Position numbers and translations under genes: made by a program. DNA of 32,402 bases. Source: Afipia sp. OHSU_II-C1 (GTDB lineage Bacteria > Pseudomonadota > Alphaproteobacteria > Rhizobiales > Xanthobacteraceae). Of this stretch, positions 1-7,620 are shown piece after piece. How positions within the stretch are numbered: the first letter of the stretch is position 1; every line of letters starts with the position of its first letter. The stretch lies in assembly GCF_000497575.1 (NCBI RefSeq), contig NZ_APJI01000022.1:1-32402 (forward strand). The letters are read 5' to 3'. The notes beneath the pieces were generated by a model that was not told the DNA's origin, searched no databases, and was given only the letters and a program-made list of their open reading frames with translations.

Positions 1-317
1 TTTGGGCGAGGGGACCGTACTTCCGGGTGCGGACGGGGGAGGTACTCGACCCCTGATCCGGACGGCTTTCGCCGCCTTCGTCCGCTCCGCGTCCAGCCGG
101 CGAACGGCAGAGCCACGTAGTTGGCCCGGACGGTGACCCCAGCCTCCCGGACGCAACGGGTGCGAACCGTGCGCGCAGGCGCCGCATCCTGCTCCGCTTC
201 AAAGCGCCCTCGAGAAGCGCCCCTCATGAACAGGACGCAGCGAATTTAAGCGCGGTGCGGAGCGCGGGGATACGTATCCCCATCACGAAATGTTTCGGGA
301 GTCGGAATCTCCCCACT
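1..317. other. Left edge, no convincing gene
   Basis: A stretch of very high GC without a supported gene. On the minus strand an open frame runs from an ATG at 227 off the left edge (about 75 codons, no stop, very Arg/Pro-rich), but it has no Shine-Dalgarno sequence and no recognisable domain. It could be the 5' end of a gene lying outside the window or simply a stop-poor GC-rich stretch. I see no rRNA, tRNA or promoter signature here. Confidence 0.3.
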
Positions 318-473
318 CGTCATTCCGGGGCGCGCGGCTTCGCGCGAACCCGGAATCCATAGCCACTCAGGAGATCGTCGCAATCATGGATTCCGGGCCT
401 GCGCCAAGAGGCGCATCCCGGAATGACGGGTGAGATATTCGCGCCAAGACGCGCATACCGGGAATGACGGGCG
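318..473. repeat. Palindromic intergenic repeat with duplicated right arm
   Basis: Outer arms CGTCATTCCGGG (318-329) and CCCGGAATGACG (417-428) are inverted copies. Inner arms CCCGGAATCCAT (349-360) and ATGGATTCCGGG (386-397) pair as a second stem. The right arm (GCGCCAAGAGGCGCATCCCGG.., about 400-430) is repeated imperfectly at 441-473, ending again in GGAATGACGGG. The CATTCCGG palindrome family is common in Bradyrhizobiaceae intergenic DNA (established knowledge). Any function is unknown. Confidence 0.8.
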
Positions 474-582
474 GAGAAATTGCGGTCGGCCGGGCCTTCA
501 CGCCGGACCTGAAAAGTTCCACTGCCGGGGCGATATTTTACAACCGGTGGCAATCCGGCGCCGGAATACCCATATGTTGATA

Positions 583-864
583 ATGACCAGCAAATCACAG
601 ACCAAGCCGCGAACTCCCGAACAACTGGCCCGCCTTGAAAAACAGCGGCTGGCCAAGATCGAGGGCGAAATCGCACTCGCAGAAGTCGGCAAGGAGTATG
701 TCGACGTCCGCAAGAACATGGGACGCCTGAAGGCGCTGCGCCTGGCGAAGGAAGCCGAAGAGGCTGCCAACCCACCGCCGGTCGAGCCGAAAAAGAAAAA
801 GGCCGCGCCGAAAAAGCGCGCCGTTGTCACAGCACGCGAAGCGGAAGCCGTCGGCGGCGAGTGA
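583..864 (+). CDS. Small Lys/Ala-rich hypothetical protein
   Basis: A 93-residue protein I cannot assign to a family. The first two thirds are charged and look helical (EQLARLEKQRLAKIEGEIA, then VGKEYVDVRKNMGRLKALRLAKEAEEA), compatible with a coiled coil. The C-terminus is basic and low in complexity (EPKKKKAAPKKRAVV), like nucleic-acid-binding tails. There is no signal peptide or membrane segment. Start choice is uncertain: ATG 583 (MTSKSQTK..) and ATG 574 both lack a clear Shine-Dalgarno, and upstream extension to 430 runs into the repeat and is unlikely. The gene is followed 50 bases later by a strong terminator, so it is probably monocistronic. GC3-biased codon use supports it being real. 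Confidence 0.7.
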   Translation: MTSKSQTKPRTPEQLARLEKQRLAKIEGEIALAEVGKEYVDVRKNMGRLKALRLAKEAEEAANPPPVEPKKKKAAPKKRAVVTAREAEAVGGE

Positions 865-913
865 CGCCATTTGTATTTTCTTGCAACTGACATCTTTTTC
901 CGACTGACCAAGG

Positions 914-943
914 CCCGGCAATTTGCCGGGTCTTTTATTTTTC
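914..943 (+). terminator. Rho-independent terminator
   Basis: CCCGGCA (914-920), loop ATT, TGCCGGG (924-930), followed by the T-rich TCTTTTATTTTTC. It ends the small gene at 583-864. Confidence 0.85.
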
Positions 944-1021
944 GGCGGATTGTTGCCGTCGCGCTTTGAATCTGTAACGTCGACCTGATGATAATCAGCA
1001 GGACCAGCACCGGCACATTCG

Positions 1022-1894
1022 ATGGCTAAAGCGCGATGGATCGGCATCGCCTGTCTCGGTATCACCGCGTTCGGCTGGGGCCTGAACTGGCCCTTCATGA
1101 AACTGCTGTTGCGCGAATTGCCGCCGATGTCCGCGCGCGGTCTCGCAGGTGTGACTGCTTCTCTCATTCTGACCGTTGTCGCCGTGGGCCGCCGTGAACG
1201 ATTGGGCCTGCCGCGGGCGGCCATCCCGCCGCTGCTGTTCGCGACATTTACCAATGTCATCGCGTGGATGGGATTTGGCACCGTCGCCATGAAGTGGGTC
1301 ACCGTCGGTGAGGGCGCGCTGCTCGCTTACACGATGCCGATCTGGGCGACGCTGTTTGCGTGGCCGCTGCTCGGCATGCGTCCGACCGCGCGCAACATCA
1401 TCGCACTGTGTCTCGGCATTGTCGGAATCGTGATCCTGTTCGGAGGAAACGGATTTTCATTCACGCCGGAAAAGCTGGCGGGCGCATCGCTGGCGCTGTC
1501 TGCGGCAATTCTCTTTGCGCTCGGCAACATTCTCAATCGCGCGCCGATCCCGGTGCCGCCGGTTGCGCTGGTGGCATGGCAGGTCGGGCTTGGCTGTCTG
1601 GCGATGCTTGTCTTCGGCCTGTTGTTCGAGAAGCCGGACTTTCCCGCCGTCTCTCTGAAGGGCTGGGCGCTGATGGCCTACATGACAATCATTCCGATGG
1701 GCGTCTGCTATCTCACCTGGTTCGAGACCTTGCGCCGCCTGCCGCCCGCCACCGCATCGACCGGAATGTTGCTGGTTCCCATCGTGGGCGTGATCTCCGC
1801 CGCGCTGATGGTTGGGGAACCGCTTGGTCTGCGTGAGATTCTTGCGATGGTCTTCACGCTGGGCGGTGTGACACTGGCGTTACAACGGACATGA
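1022..1894 (+). CDS. EamA/DMT-family transporter
   Basis: A 290-residue integral membrane protein of the drug/metabolite transporter superfamily, likely an exporter or permease in the inner membrane; the substrate cannot be told. The sequence shows about ten hydrophobic segments in two five-helix halves. The first half starts with an RWIGIACLGITAFGWGLNWPFMK-like EamA motif (residues 4-20) and ends at the RPTARNIIALCLGIVGIVILFGG segment. The second begins at about residue 155 (GASLALSAAILFALGNI) and ends with LREILAMVFTLGGVTLAL, the usual last helix. Length is normal for the family. The ATG at 1022 directly precedes the first helix. It is followed after about 108 bases by another membrane protein on the same strand. 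Confidence 0.88.
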   Translation: MAKARWIGIACLGITAFGWGLNWPFMKLLLRELPPMSARGLAGVTASLILTVVAVGRRERLGLPRAAIPPLLFATFTNVIAWMGFGTVAMKWVTVGEGALLAYTMPIWATLFAWPLLGMRPTARNIIALCLGIVGIVILFGGNGFSFTPEKLAGASLALSAAILFALGNILNRAPIPVPPVALVAWQVGLGCLAMLVFGLLFEKPDFPAVSLKGWALMAYMTIIPMGVCYLTWFETLRRLPPATASTGMLLVPIVGVISAALMVGEPLGLREILAMVFTLGGVTLALQRT

Positions 1895-2002
1895 CGCCTG
1901 ACGGACGTGCGGATTGCGCATGGTCCTGCGGCAATGCCGATGCTGCGCGCGGAACCCCGGCATGCTATCCATCGCAACCAGATTTTACCTCAAAGGAACA
2001 AA

Positions 2003-3274
2003 TTGTTACTCGAACTTGGAATCGTCACGGTTCTCATCGTGATCAATGGCCTGCTTGCGATGTCGGAGCTTGCCATCGTCTCATCCCGTCCCGCGCGATT
2101 GTCCGGTCTGGTTGAGAAGGGCGTCAGCGGTTCGCGCCGTGCGCTCGCCCTGGCGTCCGACCCCGGAAAATTTCTCTCTACAGTTCAGATCGGAATCACG
2201 CTCGTCGGCGTGCTCTCCGGCGCGTTTTCAGGCGCGACGCTCGGCGCGCGCTTGTCCGCGTGGCTTGTGAGCGTCGGGCTCTCGCAAAGTGTCGCCGATG
2301 CCGTTGGTGTCGGCGCGGTTGTGACCCTGATCACTTATGCATCTCTGATCGTCGGCGAACTGGTGCCGAAGCAGATCGCGCTGCGCGATCCCGAAGCGGT
2401 GGCGGTGAAGGTCGCGCCGGCGATGGTGGTGCTCGCGAAGATCTCGCTGCCGCTGGTGTGGATCCTGGACCGTTCCGGCAAGGCGCTGCTGTGGGTGCTC
2501 GGCCAGCGCGGCGAGGCCGAAGAGAAAGTGAGCGAGGAGGAAATCCACACGCTGGTCGTGGAAGCGGAGAATGCAGGCGTGCTGGAGCCGGGCGAGAAGG
2601 AAATGATCGCGGGCGTGATGCGGCTCGGCGATCTTCCGGTCGGTGCGGTGATGACGCCGCGTCATGAGGTCACCACCATCAACCTGTCGGAGCCGGACGA
2701 GGCGATCCGTCTGGCCTTCAGGACCAGCACGCATTCGCGCCTGCCGGTGTTCGACGGCGAGGAGACGCTCGGTATCCTGCAATCCAAGGACATGCTGGAT
2801 GCGTATCTTGCGGGCGAGACACCGGACATCCGCAAGCTGATCCGCGAGGCGCCGATCATTCCCGAAACGCTCGATGCGCGGGATGTGGTCGCCATCCTGC
2901 GCGATTCACCGGTGCACATGGGTCTGGTGCATGACGAGTACGGCACGTTTCAGGGGGTGGTGACCACCGCAGATATTCTCGAATCGATCGTCGGGAGTTT
3001 TCACACCGAGGAAGGACCGGCCGAACCCGCCTTCGTCAAACGCGACGACGGCTCGTATCTGATTTCCGGCTGGATGCCCGCGCTGGAATTCGCGCGGCTG
3101 CTCGACATCGCGTTGCCGGCGTCACGGCCCTACCAGACCTGCGCCGGTTATCTGCTGGAGCAATTCGGCGCGATTCCGTCGGTGGGGCAAAGCATCAGCG
3201 CCGACGGCTGGAGATTCGAGATCGTCGATCTCGACGGGCGGCGCATCGACAAGGTGCTGGCCAGCAGGGAGTAG
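2003..3274 (+). CDS. CNNM/CorC-HlyC family membrane protein (hemolysin-like)
   Basis: A 423-residue protein of the family once called hemolysins and now linked to divalent cation (Mg/Co) transport or efflux. Domains in order: an N-terminal DUF21/CNNM membrane region (to about residue 175, with segments LLELGIVTVLIVINGLLAMSE and FLSTVQIGITLVGVLSG), a linker EEIHTLVVEAENAGVLEPGE at about 178, two CBS domains (first at about 216, VMTPRHEVTTI; second at about 287), and a C-terminal CorC_HlyC domain from about 350 (DGSYLISGWMP). The start is judged to be TTG 2003: AAAGGA (1992-1997) lies 5 bases upstream and translation begins right at the first helix. An in-frame upstream start at 1907 would add an implausible 32 residues. 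Confidence 0.88.
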   Translation: MLLELGIVTVLIVINGLLAMSELAIVSSRPARLSGLVEKGVSGSRRALALASDPGKFLSTVQIGITLVGVLSGAFSGATLGARLSAWLVSVGLSQSVADAVGVGAVVTLITYASLIVGELVPKQIALRDPEAVAVKVAPAMVVLAKISLPLVWILDRSGKALLWVLGQRGEAEEKVSEEEIHTLVVEAENAGVLEPGEKEMIAGVMRLGDLPVGAVMTPRHEVTTINLSEPDEAIRLAFRTSTHSRLPVFDGEETLGILQSKDMLDAYLAGETPDIRKLIREAPIIPETLDARDVVAILRDSPVHMGLVHDEYGTFQGVVTTADILESIVGSFHTEEGPAEPAFVKRDDGSYLISGWMPALEFARLLDIALPASRPYQTCAGYLLEQFGAIPSVGQSISADGWRFEIVDLDGRRIDKVLASRE

Positions 3275-3277
3275 GCT

Positions 3278-3387
3278 CGTCATTGCGAGCACTCGGATCG
3301 GCGCTCTGCGCCGTCCGAGCACACGAAGCAATCCATCTTTTAAAACAGAAAATGGATTGCTTCGTCGCAAGCGCTCCTCGCAATGAT
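3278..3387. repeat. CGTCATTGCGAG palindromic element
   Basis: Outer arms CGTCATTGCGAG (3278-3289) and CTCGCAATGA (3377-3386). Middle arms GAAGCAATCCAT (3325-3336) and ATGGATTGCTTC (3352-3363) around an A/T-rich loop. An extra hairpin lies in the left half (CTCGGA.CGGCGC / GCGCCG.TCCGAG, 3292-3319). The same family occurs at 5090-5170. It lies between convergent genes and may end both transcripts. Confidence 0.8.
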
Positions 3388-3405
3388 GTGTTCTCCAAAG
3401 GCTGA

Positions 3406-4176
3406 TTACAGTCCCGCCTTCTCGTTCTGGTCATAGACCAGCCGCGCGACGCGTTCGAGGCGGGTGCGATCGGCGCCGCCGCTGACGACGTAACCCACCC
3501 CGCGATCGGCCCAGAACAGTGCGCCGGTGCCGTCATGGGTGGCGTAGCGCATCTGCGTCGCCTCGGTTTCCGCGCGCGCGGCGAAGATCGTGAAGCGCTC
3601 GCCTGACGCCGTCTCGTACATCAGGAACGATGCGGGGCCGGTGGGGCCGGGCAGCAGGCGTCCGCCGACGAGCTTCAGGCCGGTGGCGTCGAGTTCGGGC
3701 GCGCGGACTTCCCAGCCGCAGCGTTTGCTCAGCCACTGCTGCAGATGCGCCTTGTCGCTGCCCGCCACTTCGACGGGATGGCGCACCTCGACCACATAGA
3801 GCTTGTGCGCGCCGAGTGCATCGCCGGTGAAGCTTGCGAACATCGAGGGCGTTGCATTCGCGCCGCGCGCGGCCCAGCCGATGCCGCCGCCGACTGCGAA
3901 CGCCAGCAGCGACGCGGCGATCGCGCCCATCATCCAGCGGCGCGGGGTGCGCGACAACTGATCGACCGAGAGGCGGTATGGCACCGGCTCGTCCGCGACA
4001 GAGTCGTACTTTGCATGCAGCGCGTCGCTCATTGCGCGCCATGACGTCACCCGTTCGGCGTCGTCGGGATGTGCCGCGAGCCAGGCTTCGACCGCCGCGC
4101 GGCGCTCCACGGGGAGTTCGTTGTCCACGTAGGCGTGGAGTTCGTCCTCGGTCACCGGAATGTTGTGGTCGGTCAT
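3406..4176 (-). CDS. Anti-sigma factor (membrane-anchored)
   Basis: A 256-residue protein, probably the antagonist of the ECF sigma factor encoded just upstream on the same strand. Residues 9-60 (TEDELHAYVDNELPVERRAA.., then AWLAAHPDDAERVTSWRAMSDALHAKYD) resemble the cytoplasmic helical domain of anti-sigma factors. One membrane segment follows at about 82-101 (MMGAIAASLLAFAVGGGIGW), then about 155 residues presumably outside the membrane. The zinc-type H-x3-C-x2-C motif is absent, so binding would rest on the helical fold alone. The gene starts 217 bases after the sigma gene stop, an unusually long gap for such a pair. Family membership is inferred from layout, topology and motif. The inducing signal is unknown. 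Confidence 0.8.
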   Translation of the reverse strand: MTDHNIPVTEDELHAYVDNELPVERRAAVEAWLAAHPDDAERVTSWRAMSDALHAKYDSVADEPVPYRLSVDQLSRTPRRWMMGAIAASLLAFAVGGGIGWAARGANATPSMFASFTGDALGAHKLYVVEVRHPVEVAGSDKAHLQQWLSKRCGWEVRAPELDATGLKLVGGRLLPGPTGPASFLMYETASGERFTIFAARAETEATQMRYATHDGTGALFWADRGVGYVVSGGADRTRLERVARLVYDQNEKAGL

Positions 4177-4393
4177 CAGCGTTGTCTCTCAAATTCGAAA
4201 TCTTGCAGCAGCAGCGGCATCACGTTCGTGCAAAAAGTGGGGTGAAGGCTACGCATGGTACAAAGTCTGCCTCCACCCCGCGCGCCAATCGCATGGCGTT
4301 CAGCGCGCCACCCTCTCCACAAGGAAGAGGGAGAAGAACCAGGTTTCCCCATTTGTCGCGCATCGCTTCCATCTCGCATCGTCCCCCGCGGTT
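4177..4393. other. Spacer between sigma and anti-sigma genes
   Basis: 217 bases between the two minus-strand genes. It holds a short imperfect CCCTCTCC/GGAAGAGGGAGA palindrome (about 4309-4335), like the CCTCTCC repeats elsewhere in the window, and no recognisable gene. It may contain a second promoter or a processing site for the anti-sigma gene; nothing decisive is seen. Confidence 0.4.
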
Positions 4394-4885
4394 TCATTTC
4401 ACCCGCCGCAGCGCAGGCCGTTCGCCTTCGAGCGCGGCTTTCACATGCGCCCGTGCGCGGGCGAGCCGCGACATCACGGTGCCGATCGGCACGCCCTGAA
4501 TGTCGGCGACGTCGCGGTAGCTCAGGCCTTCCAGCACCACCAGCAGCAGCACCGCGCGCTGGTCTTCCGCCAGTGTCGCGAGCGCGCGGGAAATGTCGCG
4601 GCCTTCAGCCTCGGTGCCGGAGGCGTCGGCGGTGGTGTCGTGCAGTTCCATCATCGCCGGCTGCCGCGCCAGCGAACGGCGGCGGTTGCGGTTCAGGTTG
4701 GTCAGGATCGTGTAGAGCCACGCGCGCAAGTCGCCGCCGAGGAACAGCTTCTCCGAACGCAGCGCCCGCACCAGGGTGTCCTGCACCAGATCGTCCGCGA
4801 TGTCGGTGTCCCGCGCCAGCGCCCGCGCATAGCGCCGCAGGGCCGGAATCATGGTCTCGACGCTGTGGCGGAAATCGTTACTCAT
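4394..4885 (-). CDS. ECF-type RNA polymerase sigma factor
   Basis: A 163-residue sigma-70 family protein with only regions 2 and 4, the mark of extracytoplasmic-function sigma factors. Region 2 spans about 10-75 (ALRRYARALARDTDIADDLV, QDTLVRALR; a DLRAWLYTILTNLNRNRRR core-binding stretch at about 53-71). Region 4 spans about 105-155 (LATLAEDQRAVLLLVVLEGL, SYRDVADIQGVPIGTVMSRLARAR), the helix-turn-helix reading the -35 element. It would direct polymerase to a small stress regulon and be held inactive by the adjacent membrane anti-sigma factor. It lacks a receiver or PhyR-type domain. ATG 4885 is the first in-frame start; only a weak GGAC precedes it. A self-regulated promoter is expected upstream, but I found no convincing GGAAC-type element. 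Confidence 0.9.
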   Translation of the reverse strand: MSNDFRHSVETMIPALRRYARALARDTDIADDLVQDTLVRALRSEKLFLGGDLRAWLYTILTNLNRNRRRSLARQPAMMELHDTTADASGTEAEGRDISRALATLAEDQRAVLLLVVLEGLSYRDVADIQGVPIGTVMSRLARARAHVKAALEGERPALRRVK

Positions 4886-5195
4886 CGGGTCTGTCCGGTC
4901 CGGCGGCTCACAGCCGTTCTATCCTGAAAAACACCGAAAACGCGGGAGTATTCCGGCGGTTTCGCCCGATAAGGTGAAGGCTTTGCCGCACGTCCGGGTT
5001 GAATGGCAGGGATGCCTATGTCATGAGGGGCGTCCTCTTTAGCCCCGATGTCCCGAACATCGTGTTCGGCTGGAATGAACAAAAGACATCGTCATTTGCG
5101 AGCGAGGCGAAGCAAACCATTGCGGCACAGAAAACTGGATTGCTTCGTCGCTACGCTCCTCGCAATGACGGTTTGAGCTCAGAGTTCGGTATCTC
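4886..5195. other. Divergent intergenic region
   Basis: 310 bases between the divergent sigma factor and phosphatase genes. It contains a small perfect hairpin CCGAACA-TCG-TGTTCGG (5053-5069) without a T-run, and the palindromic repeat at 5090-5170. No gene is seen. The promoters of both flanking genes should lie here. Confidence 0.5.
5090..5170. repeat. CGTCATT(T)GCGAG palindromic element, copy 2
   Basis: Left arm CGTCATTTGCGAGCG (from 5090) and right arm CTCCTCGCAATGACG (to 5170) are inverted, with inner GAAGCAA / TTGCTTC pairing. Same family as 3278-3387 but shorter. It ends 25 bases before the next gene start, so it sits in that gene's 5' leader or promoter. Confidence 0.8.
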
Positions 5196-5795
5196 ATGTC
5201 ATCGCCCACCGTTTACTTCGTTCGTCACGGCCAGACCGAATGGAATGCCGCGGGCCGCTTTCAGGGCACGCAGGACATTCCGCTGAATGATCTCGGCAAG
5301 GAGCAGGCGGTCCGCTCCGGTGAACTGCTGACCGATATTCTCGCGCGCGACTCCCATGATCCCGCCAAGATCCCGTTCGTGTCGTCACCGCTCGGCCGCG
5401 CACGCAACACGATGGAGTTGCTGCGCGGCGTGCTCGGCGTACCGCCACACGGCTACGAGCTCGACGACCGCCTGCGCGAGATCGGCTACGGCCACTGGGA
5501 AGGCTCGACCCTGCCGCAGATGGAGCAGTCGCATCCGGAGATCTTCGCCGAGCGCCAGATCGACAAATGGGGCGTGCCGCCGCCGGGCGGCGAGAGCTAC
5601 GCCTCGGTGACCATCCGCATGCGCGACTGGTACGACTCCCTGATTCAGGACACGGTGGCGGTGTCGCACGGCGGTTCGATGCGGGCACTGCTGGTGGCGC
5701 TCGATGTCGAGACCCCGGTCGGCGCGGCAGAGCTGACGGTGGAGCAGGGCGTGGTCTACGTTTTTGCCGACGGGCAGGTGACTAAACATAGTTAA
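5196..5795 (+). CDS. Histidine phosphatase family protein
   Basis: A 199-residue cytoplasmic protein of the phosphoglycerate mutase-like histidine phosphatase superfamily. The catalytic RHG is at residues 10-12 (YFVRHGQTEWNAAGRFQG), an LREIGYGHWEG stretch at about 90 carries the usual acid, and the second catalytic His is in TVAVSHGGSMRALL at about 155. Length fits the small GpmB/CobC-like branch; the substrate (a phosphorylated metabolite) cannot be predicted and it need not be a true mutase. The ATG at 5196 is used; no strong Shine-Dalgarno is visible. It lies 116 bases before aroC on the same strand, but a CtrA-like box overlaps its stop codon, so aroC may have its own promoter. Confidence 0.88.
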   Translation: MSSPTVYFVRHGQTEWNAAGRFQGTQDIPLNDLGKEQAVRSGELLTDILARDSHDPAKIPFVSSPLGRARNTMELLRGVLGVPPHGYELDDRLREIGYGHWEGSTLPQMEQSHPEIFAERQIDKWGVPPPGGESYASVTIRMRDWYDSLIQDTVAVSHGGSMRALLVALDVETPVGAAELTVEQGVVYVFADGQVTKHS

Positions 5796-5807
5796 CGCTT
5801 CGTTAAC
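5792..5807. promoter_or_regulatory. Candidate CtrA box upstream of aroC
   Basis: TTAA (5792-5795), seven bases, TTAAC (5803-5807). This is an exact match to the alphaproteobacterial CtrA consensus TTAA-N7-TTAAC. It is also part of a perfect palindrome GTTAACG-CTT-CGTTAAC (5791-5807). It overlaps the TAA stop of the phosphatase gene and lies 105 bases before aroC. Binding is inferred from the consensus only. Confidence 0.5.
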
Positions 5808-5911
5808 GCGGCACTTTAAGCGCCTCAGATTTGACCCTAAGGGGCCTGCGCGTTACGACTTTACGTCAATTTTCGCGAATAGGGGCCCTGCGGGCCGTCG
5901 GGTAATTTCCT

Positions 5912-6994
5912 ATGTCCTTCAACACCTTCGGCCACATGTTTCGCGTCACGACCTTCGGCGAAAGCCACGGGGTCGCGCTGGGCTGCGTGGTCGACGGTTG
6001 CCCGCCGCAAATCCCGCTGACGGTTGAAGAGATTCAACTGGATCTTGATCGCCGCCGCCCCGGCCAGTCGCGGTTCACGACCCAGCGGCAGGAGGCCGAT
6101 CAGGTCAAAATCCTGTCCGGCGTGATGGACACCGACAAGGGCCAGGTCACCACCGGCACGCCAATCGCGCTGATGATCGAGAACACCGACCAGCGCTCGA
6201 AGGACTATTCGGAGATCAAGGACAAGTTTCGTCCGGGTCACGCCGACTTCACCTATGAAGCGAAGTACGGCCTGCGCGACTATCGCGGCGGCGGGCGCTC
6301 CAGCGCGCGCGAGACCGCGGCGCGTGTCGCTGCCGGCGCGGTGGCGCGTAAGATCATTCCCGACGTGAAGGTGCGCGGTGCGCTGGTGCAGATGGGCCCG
6401 CACAAGATCGATCGCGCCAACTGGGACTGGGATGAGGTCGGCCGCAATCCGTTCTTCTGTCCCGACAAGGCCAAGGCCGAATTTTTCGCCGAGTATCTCG
6501 ACGACATCCGCAAGAGGGGATCGTCGATCGGCGCGGTGATCGAGGTGGTCGCTGAAGGTGTACCGGCCGGATTGGGTGCCCCGATCTATGGCAAACTCGA
6601 CAGCGATCTAGCGCTGGCGCTGATGAGCATCAACGCGGTGAAGGGCGTCGAGATCGGCGCAGGCTTCGGCGCCGCCGAACTGCACGGCGAGGAGAACGCA
6701 GACGAGATGCGCATGGGCAACAACGGTCCGGTGTTTCTGTCGAACCATGCCGGCGGCATTCTCGGCGGCATCTCCACCGGACAGCCGGTGGTGGCGCGTT
6801 TCGCGGTGAAGCCGACGTCATCGATCCTGACGCCACGCCGCACCATCGACAAAGCCGGCGCGGATACAGACATCATGACCAAGGGTCGTCACGATCCCTG
6901 CGTCGGCATTCGCGCGGTGCCGGTGGGCGAGGCGATGATGGCTTGTGTGATCGCCGATCATCTTTTGCGCCATCGCGGACAGGTCGGCGGCTGA
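5912..6994 (+). CDS. aroC: Chorismate synthase
   Basis: A 360-residue enzyme converting 5-enolpyruvylshikimate-3-phosphate to chorismate, the last shikimate-pathway step before aromatic amino acids, folate and ubiquinone. It needs reduced FMN. All three family signatures are visible: [17 protein letters not shown] near residue 16, [20 protein letters not shown] at about 129, and [17 protein letters not shown] near the C-terminus. Length is typical. Start ATG 5912 ([20 protein letters not shown]) matches the conserved N-terminus. It ends in a strong hairpin terminator shared with the convergent marR gene. Confidence 0.97.
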   Translation: MSFNTFGHMFRVTTFGESHGVALGCVVDGCPPQIPLTVEEIQLDLDRRRPGQSRFTTQRQEADQVKILSGVMDTDKGQVTTGTPIALMIENTDQRSKDYSEIKDKFRPGHADFTYEAKYGLRDYRGGGRSSARETAARVAAGAVARKIIPDVKVRGALVQMGPHKIDRANWDWDEVGRNPFFCPDKAKAEFFAEYLDDIRKRGSSIGAVIEVVAEGVPAGLGAPIYGKLDSDLALALMSINAVKGVEIGAGFGAAELHGEENADEMRMGNNGPVFLSNHAGGILGGISTGQPVVARFAVKPTSSILTPRRTIDKAGADTDIMTKGRHDPCVGIRAVPVGEAMMACVIADHLLRHRGQVGG

Positions 6995-7017
6995 CGCCTT
7001 CCCGCATATTCCGCATC

Positions 7018-7043
7018 GCCGCCGGTTATGCCGGCGGCTTTTT
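7018..7043 (+). terminator. aroC terminator, overlapping marR 3' end
   Basis: GCCGCCGG (7018-7025), loop TTATG, CCGGCGGC (7031-7038), then TTTTTCTT. The marR stop codon (TTA on this strand, 7026-7028) lies in the loop, so the stem is half inside the marR coding sequence. Confidence 0.85.
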
Positions 7044-7526
7044 CTTCGGTTTCGGCGTATCGGCCTGCTTCAGGCCTTCGGTCGCCGCGAGCATCGTCTC
7101 GTAGCCCAGCATCGTGAAGCGGATCAGAAACTGCAGTTCGTCGTCTGAGTATTTCGACCACGCCTTGTGGATCGATTGCTGCAGGGATTCATAGAACTTT
7201 CCGATCTTCGCCTCGCTCTCCGGAACGACGGCGATAAAGACCTTGCGCCGATCGCTGTCGTCGCGCTCGCGGCGCACCAGACCGGCCTTCTCGAGGCGAT
7301 CGACGACGCCGGTGATTGCTCCCGTGGTCAGGCCGGTCACCTCGGCCAGCCGTCCCGCGGTGACGCGGCCCTCCAGATTCAGGAAATCCATGCATTCCAG
7401 ATCGGAGCTGCTGATTCCGATGCGGCTGGCGACCGTCTGGCTGAAAATCACGCCTTGGGCGGAGGACCGCCGGGCGGCGTGTTCCAGTTCCTGTATCAGG
7501 GCGTCGCGCGCCTTCGACCTTGACAA
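7026..7526 (-). CDS. MarR-family transcriptional regulator
   Basis: A 166-residue winged-helix regulator, probably a repressor acting as a dimer. The DNA-binding part spans about residues 38-105: SSDLECMDFLNLEGRV, AGRLAEVTGLTTGAITGVVDRL as helix-turn-helix, and LVRRERDDSDRRKVFIAVVP as the wing. A Lys/Pro-rich tail ends the protein. The start is TTG 7526, with AAGGA about 7 bases upstream on its own strand; no ATG is available near it. It is divergent from an FAD monooxygenase gene across 94 bases holding two inverted repeats, so it very likely controls that gene and itself, with an aromatic or phenolic ligand as inducer (inference from family and neighbour). Confidence 0.92.
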   Translation of the reverse strand: MSRSKARDALIQELEHAARRSSAQGVIFSQTVASRIGISSSDLECMDFLNLEGRVTAGRLAEVTGLTTGAITGVVDRLEKAGLVRRERDDSDRRKVFIAVVPESEAKIGKFYESLQQSIHKAWSKYSDDELQFLIRFTMLGYETMLAATEGLKQADTPKPKKKPPA

Positions 7527-7536
7527 GGCAGATCCT

Positions 7537-7580
7537 TTATCTTAGCGAAAGAATATCTCATAGACTAAGATAATTAGTCT
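7537..7580. promoter_or_regulatory. Putative MarR operator region
   Basis: Two overlapping inverted repeats in the divergent intergenic region. AGACTAA-GATAA-TTAGTCT (7562-7580) is a perfect 19-base palindrome with 7-base arms, the size expected for a MarR dimer site. TTATCTTAG (7537-7545) and CTAAGATAA (7565-7573) are perfect inverted copies 19 bases apart. The 7537-7545 half overlaps the Shine-Dalgarno of the marR gene. The A/T-rich block stands out from its GC-rich surroundings. Confidence 0.65.
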
Positions 7581-7620
7581 CCGTACCTTTTTAGCACTGT
7601 GACATTCGGCGGAGCAAGGC

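Noticed and set aside
1..227. Minus-strand open frame leaving the window
   Set aside because: Open for 75 codons but Arg/Pro-rich with no Shine-Dalgarno and no recognisable protein; described only as part of the left-edge region.
4886..5195. Search for an ECF-type GGAAC promoter upstream of the sigma gene
   Set aside because: A GGAATA..CGTT-like pair is present but with far too short a spacer.
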